This document shows positions 1-4,819 of a stretch of DNA of 5,405 bases, piece after piece; position 1 is the stretch's first letter; each line of letters opens with the position of its first letter. The notes beneath the pieces are model-generated. The model searched no databases and was not told the DNA's origin. It worked only from the letters and a program-made list of their open reading frames with translations. The position numbers and the translations under genes are program-made. Origin of the DNA: Sutterella sp. (GTDB taxonomy: Bacteria > Pseudomonadota > Gammaproteobacteria > Burkholderiales > Burkholderiaceae_F); assembly GCA_003488465.1 (NCBI GenBank), contig DNLN01000097.1, positions 1 to 5,405 on the forward strand. The letters run 5' to 3'.

Positions 1-61
1 TTTTCGGGCTTCGCCCCCCAGACGTGATGCAACCCGGTTCGGGTGCGTTCTGTCGTGCCGG

Positions 62-676
62 GTGTTGGCCCGCGAAGCTGACCGCTTCCTCATTACGGAT
101 TCATACACTTTGGACCAGACAATCGAACCGGCTCTCGTCATCGAGGCTGCGCTGCTTACGAGCCCGCACCCCTTGCCGGTGGAGCAGTTGAGACAGTTAT
201 TTACGCCGCCCATGAGCAGGGAGGACACGCTCTCTGTTCTGGCGCAACTTGCCGAACAGTGGAACAGGCGCGCCATGCGGCTTGTCGAGGTGAGCTCGGG
301 CTGGCGATTTCAGACCGACCGGAGCGTGATGAAATACCTCGCCCGGCTGTCCGAGGAAAAACCGCCCAAGTATTCGCGAGCGGCTCTGGAGACGCTGGCA
401 ATCATCGCCTACAGGCAGCCGGCAACTCGAGGCGACATCGAGGACATCCGTGGCGTCAAGGTCAATCCTGACTTCATCAGGATGTTCCAGGAGCGCGGTT
501 GGATTGAAGTGATCGGCAGGAGAGAGACCGCGGGGCGTCCGGAGATTTTCGGTACGACGCAGAAGTTCCTCGAGGATCTCGGACTGAAGAGCCTGGAGGA
601 GCTTCCCGAACTCACGCAGTCCCAGCCGAGTCAGGAATTTGATTTGTTTACGCCGATTGAGAAGGCGGATGGTTGA
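62..676 (+). CDS. scpB: Segregation and condensation protein ScpB
   Basis: ScpB is the winged-helix (kite) subunit that, with the kleisin ScpA, joins SMC to form the bacterial condensin acting on the nucleoid. Seen in the 204-residue product: an N-terminal helical start (IEPALVIEAALL, from residue 21), the hallmark segment LETLAIIAYRQPATRGDIEDIRG (residues 109-131, split here only by reading), and the second winged-helix signature GRPEIFGTTQKFLEDLGL (158-175), followed by SLEELPEL. These are family-typical, so the identity is secure. The start is not. GTG at 62 is used, but the frame stays open to the window edge and no Shine-Dalgarno sequence precedes it. A TTG at 110, preceded at 10 bases by a weak ACGGA, would give 188 residues beginning just before the conserved region, a more usual ScpB length. 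scpA is not in the window. rluB follows after 21 bases, the arrangement found in many betaproteobacteria, suggesting co-transcription. Confidence 0.94.
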   Translation: MLAREADRFLITDSYTLDQTIEPALVIEAALLTSPHPLPVEQLRQLFTPPMSREDTLSVLAQLAEQWNRRAMRLVEVSSGWRFQTDRSVMKYLARLSEEKPPKYSRAALETLAIIAYRQPATRGDIEDIRGVKVNPDFIRMFQERGWIEVIGRRETAGRPEIFGTTQKFLEDLGLKSLEELPELTQSQPSQEFDLFTPIEKADG

Positions 677-684
677 AATAGATC

Positions 685-697
685 TTTCGTAACGAAA
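685..697. repeat. Short palindrome abutting the rluB start codon
   Basis: TTTCGT, a central A, then ACGAAA form a 13-base inverted repeat with six-base perfect arms. It fills the place where a Shine-Dalgarno sequence would be expected and ends directly against the ATG of rluB. It could be a small operator or simply chance in an AT-rich start region; a six-base hairpin with a one-base loop cannot fold as RNA without opening inner pairs. Confidence 0.35.
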
Positions 698-2149
698 ATG
701 CAAGAAAATCAAGAAACTTCTGATGTGATGGGCGTTGAGGGTGCAGGTGGGGCCGCGCCTCAGGCAGATGAGGACGGCAAGCCGGTGCATCGCCGCCGTA
801 CCCGGTTCATGAGAAAAGCCGGGGCGGGCTACCGCCGGCGTTCCTTCAAAAAATCTGAGAACGCAAAGGAGCTGGCCGGTGAGGCCGCCCAGGCTGAGCC
901 GCAGAATCAGCCGCAGGCCGAAGCAGATGCGCAGGGCGAGCCGCAGTTTCTGTACGGCAGCTTCTTTGATCCGGCCGTTCTGCGCCGCGGACGTCTTGCG
1001 GAAAAGCGCGAGGCCCTTGCCAAGAGCGAAAAGCTGCAGAAGGTTCTTGCCGACGCTGGCATGGGCAGCCGCCGCGATATGGAGCAGATGATTCTCGAGG
1101 GGCGCATCACGGTCAACTCCCAGCCGGCCTACATCGGACAGCGAGTCATGCCTGATGACGAGGTGCGCATGAACGGCGTGGTCGTCAAGCGTGCTGAACC
1201 CACCGGTGGAAAGCACATTCCCCGCGTGCTCGTCTACAACAAGCCGACCGGCGAGATTGTCAGCATGGATGATCCAGAAGGCCGCCCAACAGTGTTCGAC
1301 CACCTGCCGAGAATCTCCGGCAGCCGCTGGATTGTCGTCGGGCGTCTTGACTTCAACACCGAAGGATTGCTCCTGTTTACCAACAGCGGGGATCTGGCCA
1401 ACCGCCTGATGCATCCGCGCTACCGCATCGAGCGCGAGTACGCGGTTCGCGCCGCCGGAGAACTCACCGAGCAGGGCAGAGCGCTGCTCACGACTGGCGT
1501 TGAACTTGAAGACGGCCCCGCATGCTTCTCAAGCCTTGAGGAAAAGGGCGGCGAAGGACTCAACAAGTGGTATGTGGTGCGTCTGAGCGAAGGCAGAAAC
1601 CGCGAAGTGAGAAGGATGTTCGCCGCGGTGGGGCTCACCGTGAGCCGCCTGATCCGCATCCGCTTCGGCGCCATCCGGCTTCCCGATGATCTGCCTCGAG
1701 GAAAGACGCGCGAACTGCGCTCCGACCGCGTGAGCGTGTGGATCGACGAGATGGAGCGCGAGGCGCAGGGCGCCGAGGGCGCGTGTCCGGCGCCGCGCGC
1801 CAAGGTCAAGAAGCCCTTCGGCAAGAGCGCTCCGAAAAAGAGTGCTCCGGCGCAGATGCGGCCCGAAGTGAAGAAGGCCTATCAGGCGAGGTACAGCGAA
1901 TCCGGGGATCTGTCCCGGTATTCCGAGGACGGGTACTCAAGAGGCGGGAGAACCGGCCGCAAGCAGGGCCGCTTCTCTCAGCCCGATCCGATGACAAGCA
2001 CGGTGAGCTATCTCGCAAGCGGAGCCCTTTCCAAGGAGCAGAACGCCTACGGCAAGTCCCTTGCCCGGCAGATGAGAGACGAGTACAGAACCGATCGCTC
2101 CGGCAACCGCAAGAGTCCCCGGCGCGTCAAGTCCGGCAACCGCAAGTAG
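698..2149 (+). CDS. rluB: 23S rRNA pseudouridine synthase, RluB type, with long basic tails
   Basis: A member of the RsuA/RluB/E/F family, which isomerises a uridine to pseudouridine; E. coli RluB modifies U2605 in helix 93 of 23S rRNA. Visible in the 483-residue product: an S4 RNA-binding domain at about 111-163 (EKLQKVLADAGMGSRR onward), the catalytic motif GRLDFNTEGLLLFTNSGDLA (215-234) with nucleophile Asp218, then LMHPRYRIEREYAV (237-250) and EGRNREVRRMF (298-308), the conserved substrate-loop signature. The order matches RluB best, although RluE/F or RsuA specificity cannot be excluded by eye. The catalytic core ends near residue 352. E. coli RluB has about 290 residues; here there are about 110 extra residues before the S4 domain and about 130 after the core, both low-complexity and rich in Lys/Arg. 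The tail includes paired RYSE motifs (399-402, 407-410) and ends in a duplicated SGNRK. The ATG at 698 has no clear Shine-Dalgarno sequence. It follows scpB by 21 bases. Confidence 0.94.
   Translation: MQENQETSDVMGVEGAGGAAPQADEDGKPVHRRRTRFMRKAGAGYRRRSFKKSENAKELAGEAAQAEPQNQPQAEADAQGEPQFLYGSFFDPAVLRRGRLAEKREALAKSEKLQKVLADAGMGSRRDMEQMILEGRITVNSQPAYIGQRVMPDDEVRMNGVVVKRAEPTGGKHIPRVLVYNKPTGEIVSMDDPEGRPTVFDHLPRISGSRWIVVGRLDFNTEGLLLFTNSGDLANRLMHPRYRIEREYAVRAAGELTEQGRALLTTGVELEDGPACFSSLEEKGGEGLNKWYVVRLSEGRNREVRRMFAAVGLTVSRLIRIRFGAIRLPDDLPRGKTRELRSDRVSVWIDEMEREAQGAEGACPAPRAKVKKPFGKSAPKKSAPAQMRPEVKKAYQARYSESGDLSRYSEDGYSRGGRTGRKQGRFSQPDPMTSTVSYLASGALSKEQNAYGKSLARQMRDEYRTDRSGNRKSPRRVKSGNRK
2099..2146 (+). 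repeat. 15-base direct repeat at the 3' end of rluB
   Basis: The sequence TCCGGCAACCGCAAG occurs at 2099-2113 and again at 2132-2146, directly before the TAG stop. It encodes the SGNRK pair at residues 468-472 and 479-483 of the RluB tail. The exact nucleotide identity suggests a recent in-frame duplication in a tail that tolerates length change. Confidence 0.75.
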
Positions 2150-2153
2150 TTGA

Positions 2154-2447
2154 TCAGAAGTCCTCGAGCGTCTTTTTGAGCGACTCGAACTGAATCTGGG
2201 CCTTGTCCTGAATGGCCTTTTTCGTACTGGCCCGCAGCTTCAGAGACTTGGAGCGGTCACGGACCATGCGTTCGGATTCCTCGTCGCTCACAAGGCGCAT
2301 CTGCACCGCGGGGCGTCCCGTCTGGACAAGATATTCAAAGCAGAGCCGGCAGTAGTCCGACACGCTCATGCCGTATTCGTCAAGGATCTCCCGGCAGACT
2401 TCCTTCATTTCATCAGTGACGCGGAAAGTGATGGTGTTTGAGCGCAT
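2154..2447 (-). CDS. Orphan ribbon-helix-helix protein, RelB/DinJ antitoxin-like
   Basis: A 97-residue protein. Its first half fits a ribbon-helix-helix fold of the RelB/DinJ type: a beta-strand NTITFRV (4-10), helix 1 DEMKEVCREILDEYG (12-26), the turn MSVSD (27-31), and helix 2 YCRLCFEYLVQTGRP (32-46). In such dimers the paired strands enter the DNA major groove. The second half (about 54-97) is highly charged and probably helical, where RelB/DinJ proteins bind their toxin. No RelE/YafQ-like partner exists on either side in this window, so it is an orphan here; a stand-alone regulator is as likely as a relic antitoxin. Translation signals are good: AAGGAAG (2463-2457 on the minus strand) lies nine bases before the ATG. 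The gene is convergent with rluB, with four bases between stop codons and no terminator between them. It diverges from the rimP promoter. Base composition resembles its neighbours, so recent transfer is not evident. Real gene: likely. Function: inferred from fold only. Confidence 0.8.
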   Translation of the reverse strand: MRSNTITFRVTDEMKEVCREILDEYGMSVSDYCRLCFEYLVQTGRPAVQMRLVSDEESERMVRDRSKSLKLRASTKKAIQDKAQIQFESLKKTLEDF

Positions 2448-2456
2448 GGCGAAAAA

Positions 2457-2463
2457 CTTCCTT
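2457..2463 (-). promoter_or_regulatory. Ribosome binding site of the ribbon-helix-helix gene
   Basis: Read on the minus strand this is AAGGAAG, nine bases before the ATG at 2447-2445. It is one of the best Shine-Dalgarno matches in the window and supports both the reality and the start of the small gene. Confidence 0.75.
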
Positions 2464-2477
2464 GTTTTGTTCGGGGC

Positions 2478-2483
2478 ATTGTA
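2478..2483 (-). promoter_or_regulatory. Possible -10 element for the ribbon-helix-helix gene
   Basis: The minus strand reads TACAAT, one base off the sigma70 -10 consensus, 30 bases before the ATG, which would give a 5' leader of about 24 bases. No convincing -35 hexamer sits 16-18 bases further upstream, so this is weak and rests on position and on the single hexamer. Confidence 0.35.
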
Positions 2484-2558
2484 GCGGCTCGGTCGGGGAG
2501 CGGGGCTTTAAGGGGCTCAGAAGACATCGGAAAACGTTTGAATTTCAGCGAATTGCAG

Positions 2559-2587
2559 TTGAAAAGCGAGGACGCGGTACGTATAAT
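2559..2587 (+). promoter_or_regulatory. Sigma70 promoter for the rimP-nusA-infB operon
   Basis: TTGAAA (2559-2564, five of six consensus) is followed by exactly 17 bases and then TATAAT (2582-2587, perfect). The probable start of transcription is the A at 2595. The discriminator between them, 2588-2594, is GCGCGCC, entirely G and C, a feature known from stable-RNA promoters that are shut down by ppGpp/DksA in E. coli. AT-rich sequence lies just upstream of the -35. It is the only strong plus-strand promoter seen in the region and points at rimP. Stringent control is an inference from the discriminator. Confidence 0.88.
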
Positions 2588-2594
2588 GCGCGCC

Positions 2595-2715
2595 ATCTTC
2601 AGGGAGAGCGTGCTCCAGCACGGAATCCCTGGGGCGTCGCTACTAGGCTGGGCCGAAAGGTTCGGCTGTTCTCTTCCAAGAGAATATAGGGATGGGCATT
2701 CGCCCATTTTTTTTT
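2595..2715 (+). ncRNA. Structured rimP leader RNA, probable attenuator
   Basis: About 120 bases from the predicted start of transcription to the terminator T run. Hairpin 1: outer stem 2597-2605 with 2626-2634 (nine pairs, two of them G-U), a purine 3x3 internal loop GAG/GAA, and an inner stem 2609-2613 with 2618-2622 closed by the loop TCCA. Hairpin 2: 2652-2657 with 2661-2666 (GCCGAA/TTCGGC). Hairpin 3: 2669-2674 with 2679-2684 (TTCTCT/AGAGAA), again with a TCCA loop. The terminator hairpin follows. Alternative pairings exist: 2688-2693 (AGGGAT) with 2625-2630 (ATCCCT), 2632-2636 (GGGCG) with the terminator 3' arm 2701-2705, and 2649-2653 (TGGGC) with 2702-2706. These could break the terminator. 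Attenuator-like leaders before rimP are known from enterobacteria; whether this one is related by sequence cannot be judged here. It might also accumulate as a free small RNA. Confidence 0.7.
2692..2715 (+). terminator. Intrinsic terminator just before rimP
   Basis: ATGGGC (2692-2697) pairs with GCCCAT (2702-2707) around the loop ATTC, extendable by a G-U pair at 2691/2708. It is followed by an unbroken T run to 2715, then GA and six more Ts. This is a textbook Rho-independent terminator, and it lies between the only visible promoter and the rimP ATG at 2735, so full-length operon mRNA must read through it. Confidence 0.88.
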
Positions 2716-2763
2716 GATTTTTTCGAATATTTCAATGCAAGCAAGCACGGCACAACTCAATGA
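2692..2763 (+). CDS. Possible Phe-rich leader ORF overlapping terminator and rimP start
   Basis: An ATG inside the 5' arm of the terminator opens a 23-codon frame (MGIRPFFFDFFEYFN... to TGA at 2761-2763). It runs through the T runs and ends inside rimP in another frame. Six of the first 14 residues are Phe, simply because the T runs read as TTT. A weak AAGAGAA (2678-2684) stands seven bases before the ATG but is buried in hairpin 3. A ribosome here would melt the terminator, so it could matter for regulation, but chance is the more likely explanation. Confidence 0.15.
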   Translation: MGIRPFFFDFFEYFNASKHGTTQ

Positions 2764-3313
2764 AATCGTTCAGAAAACGGTGGAAGGGCTTGGCTTTGAG
2801 TTCGTTGAGCTCGAGCGGCTTCCCCGCAATCTGCTGCGCGTGACGATTGATGTTCTGGACGGCGGCTCCGTCACCGTCGACGACTGCCAGACCGTGAGCG
2901 ATCAGCTCTCGGCTGTTCTGACTGTCGAGAATGTCGATTACGACCGCCTCGAGGTGAGCAGCCCTGGAGTGGATCGGCCACTCAAGCGCCTGAAGGACTT
3001 CGTGCGCTTTGTTGGAGTGCCTGTGCACGTGGAGCTCTACGAGCCGCTGCATGCCGAGGGTTTCCCCGAGGCAGGGCGCCGCAAACTTGAGGGCCGGATC
3101 CTCTCTGTCGAGGGCGAGCCCGGCAGCGAGATCGTGCGCTTTAGTTTTGAAGAACTCGAGATCGCCCGCACCCCTGCACAGGCCGTCAAGATGCGTCAGA
3201 GCAGGAAAAAGCCGCAGAGCGACGCCAAACCCATTGAGGTCGCATTCGCCTTTCAGGATGTCGACCGCGCAAACCTGATTCCCCAATTGGACTTTAGAGG
3301 TAACAAGCAATGA
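2735..3313 (+). CDS. rimP: Ribosome maturation factor RimP
   Basis: RimP binds the free 30S subunit and assists late assembly, including S12 incorporation. The 192-residue product shows the N-terminal alpha/beta domain (VEGLGFEFVELER, 16-28; VTIDVLDGGSVTVDDCQTVS, 36-55), the family signature LEVSSPGVDRPL (72-83), and the SH3-like C-terminal domain ending DRANLIPQLDFR (177-188), typical of betaproteobacterial RimP. It is longer than the usual 150-165 residues; the excess is a charged stretch at about 128-167 within the C-terminal domain (EGEPGSE... RQSRKKPQSDAKP). ATG 2735 is chosen because homology begins right after it. A TTG at 2714 in the same frame would lie inside the terminator T run. 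No Shine-Dalgarno sequence precedes the ATG; the upstream 30 bases are almost all A and T, which may serve as an unstructured landing site. The stop overlaps the nusA start (ATGA), implying translational coupling. First gene of the rimP-nusA-infB operon. Confidence 0.95.
   Translation: MQASTAQLNEIVQKTVEGLGFEFVELERLPRNLLRVTIDVLDGGSVTVDDCQTVSDQLSAVLTVENVDYDRLEVSSPGVDRPLKRLKDFVRFVGVPVHVELYEPLHAEGFPEAGRRKLEGRILSVEGEPGSEIVRFSFEELEIARTPAQAVKMRQSRKKPQSDAKPIEVAFAFQDVDRANLIPQLDFRGNKQ
3296..3300 (+). promoter_or_regulatory. Ribosome binding site of nusA
   Basis: AGAGG, followed by TAACAAGCA and the ATG at 3310, inside the last codons of rimP. The nine-base spacing and the ATGA overlap fix the nusA start. 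Confidence 0.7.
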
Positions 3314-4791
3314 GCCGCAATATGCTCGAAATGGTCGAAGTTCTGGCCCGAGAAAAGAACGTTGAACAATCCGCCGTCTTTGGTGTTCTGGAACTGGCTC
3401 TTGCAAGCGCCGTGAAGAAGTCCCAGTTCCCGGGCGAGGATGCCGATGTGGTCGTGACCGTCGACCAGAACACCGGTGACTGGACCGCCAAGCGCCGCTG
3501 GCTCGTCGTGAGCGACGAGCAGGGGCTGCAACAGCCCGATCGCGAGGAGATGTTCAGCGACATTCACGATGAGCACCCCGAACTGAAGGTCGGCGACTAC
3601 ATCGAAGTGCCTATCGAGAATATCAATACCTCCGGCCGCCGTTTCGCCCAGGATGCCAAGCAGGTCATTCTGCAGCGTCTGCGCGATGCTGAGCGTGAAC
3701 AGATTCTCAACGAGTTCCTCGCTCGCGACGAAACCATCGTCTCCGGCCAGGTCAAGCGCATCGACAAGGAAGGCGCCATCATCGAGGTGGGCCGCCTTGA
3801 GGCTCGCCTGCCCCGCTCCGAGATGATTCCGCGCGAGAATCTTCGCAACTCCGAGCGCGTCCGCGGCCTGGTGCTGCGCATTGAGGATACCAACAAGGGC
3901 AAGCAGGTGATCCTCTCCCGCACGAACCCTGAGTTCCTTGCCAAGCTTTTTGAACTCGAGGTGCCCGAGATCGAAGAAGGCGTCGTCGAGATCAAGTCCG
4001 TCGCACGCGATCCGGGCTCCCGCGCCAAGATCGCCGTTCTCAGCCGCGACAAGCGCGTCGAACCTGTCGGCACCTGCATCGGCATTCGCGGCTCCCGCGT
4101 GACGGCCGTTACCAACGAGCTCGCCGGCGAGCGCATCGATGTCGTGCGCTGGGACGAGAATCCTGTTCAGTTCATTGTCGAGGCCCTCAAGCCTGCCAAG
4201 GTGAGCAAGGTGGTCGCTGACGAGGAGCTGCATTCGATGGATGTCACCGTTGATGAGGACAACCTCGCCATCGCGATCGGCAAGGGCGGTCAGAACGTTC
4301 GCCTTGCCTCCGAACTGACCGGCTGGAAGATCAACATCATGACCGCCGAGGAGGCCCAGGAGCGCGAGCAGAAGGAAGTCGAGGAGGCCTGCACGGAATT
4401 CATGGAGGCCCTCACGATGGATCACGAGGCTGCGCAGGCTCTTGTCGAGGGCGGCATTTTCAGCCTCGAGGAACTCGCCTACCTGCCCGAGCAGGAAATC
4501 AAGGCGCTCGGCATTTTCGATGACGAGACTGTCGTCGAGTTGCGTGAACGCGCAAGAAACGTGCTCCTTGCCCGTGCTCTGAAGCGCGAGGAGAACCTGC
4601 GTCAGGCAGATGCCTCCCTGGTTGAACTTGAAGGCATGGACAACGATCTGGTGAGCAAGCTGGTTGAAGCCGGTGTGAAGAGCGCCGATGATCTGGGGGA
4701 TCTCGCCACTGACGAGCTCATGGAGGCTACCGGCATTGATGAGGAGCGCGCCAAGGCGCTGATTCTCGCAGCTAGAGCCTCTTGGAACTAA
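3310..4791 (+). CDS. nusA: Transcription termination/antitermination factor NusA
   Basis: NusA binds RNA polymerase near the RNA exit channel, promotes pausing and hairpin-dependent termination, and joins Nus/lambda-N-type antitermination complexes on rRNA operons. The 493 residues match the E. coli protein in length and layout: a polymerase-binding N-terminal domain (1 to about 130, starting NMLEMVEVLAREK), the S1 domain (about 140-204, ETIVSGQVKRIDKEGAIIEV), KH1 with CIGIRGSRV (257-264 region), and KH2 with IGKGGQNVRLAS (323-334). Two C-terminal helix-hairpin acidic repeats follow (about 370-424, with LVEGGIFSLEELAYL and LGIFDDE; and about 440-490, with LVEAGVKSADDL and TGIDEERA). These repeats are found in proteobacterial NusA; in E. 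coli they contact the alpha C-terminal domain or lambda N and relieve autoinhibition. All RNA-binding motifs look intact. It overlaps rimP by four bases, with infB 28 bases downstream. Regulation is plausibly by the upstream leader terminator, on which NusA itself could act. Confidence 0.98.
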   Translation: MSRNMLEMVEVLAREKNVEQSAVFGVLELALASAVKKSQFPGEDADVVVTVDQNTGDWTAKRRWLVVSDEQGLQQPDREEMFSDIHDEHPELKVGDYIEVPIENINTSGRRFAQDAKQVILQRLRDAEREQILNEFLARDETIVSGQVKRIDKEGAIIEVGRLEARLPRSEMIPRENLRNSERVRGLVLRIEDTNKGKQVILSRTNPEFLAKLFELEVPEIEEGVVEIKSVARDPGSRAKIAVLSRDKRVEPVGTCIGIRGSRVTAVTNELAGERIDVVRWDENPVQFIVEALKPAKVSKVVADEELHSMDVTVDEDNLAIAIGKGGQNVRLASELTGWKINIMTAEEAQEREQKEVEEACTEFMEALTMDHEAAQALVEGGIFSLEELAYLPEQEIKALGIFDDETVVELRERARNVLLARALKREENLRQADASLVELEGMDNDLVSKLVEAGVKSADDLGDLATDELMEATGIDEERAKALILAARASWN

Positions 4792-4801
4792 TCCCCGGAG
4801 C

Positions 4802-4807
4802 AAGGAG
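4802..4807 (+). promoter_or_regulatory. Ribosome binding site of infB
   Basis: AAGGAG, 12 bases before the ATG at 4820, slightly further than the optimum. An in-frame TAA at 4808-4810 excludes an earlier infB start. Confidence 0.75.
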
Positions 4808-4819
4808 TAAATCAGAACT

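Noticed and set aside
6..16. GGGC-TTC-GCCC mini hairpin at the left edge, a possible terminator remnant
   Set aside because: It has only four pairs, with no T run after it on the plus strand and no T run on the minus strand. The window edge prevents seeing any longer structure.
197..1414. Long minus-strand open frame (405 codons) across scpB and rluB
   Set aside because: Its codons are in register with both real genes, so stops would need TTA, CTA or TCA codons, which are rare in GC-rich coding DNA. The product resembles no family I recognise, and the plus-strand genes are certain.
2199..2222. GGCC...GGCC followed by five Ts as a plus-strand terminator for rluB
   Set aside because: The stem is only four pairs with an 11-base loop, and it lies inside the opposite-strand gene. 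It is too weak to call.
2438..2689. 83-codon plus-strand frame across the intergenic region
   Set aside because: It begins with TTG inside the start of the minus-strand gene, runs through the rimP promoter and the leader hairpins, has no ribosome binding site, and has an unremarkable basic composition.
2640..2690. A GGTTCGG stretch suggesting a tRNA T-loop, since a tRNA-fMet gene precedes rimP in E. coli
   Set aside because: The bases form hairpin 2 with GCCGAA instead. No acceptor, D or anticodon arms and no CCA-compatible end can be drawn.
2405..2707. 100-codon minus-strand frame opposite the rimP leader
   Set aside because: It overlaps the start of the better-supported ribbon-helix-helix gene and the terminator hairpin. 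It shows no domain-like features.
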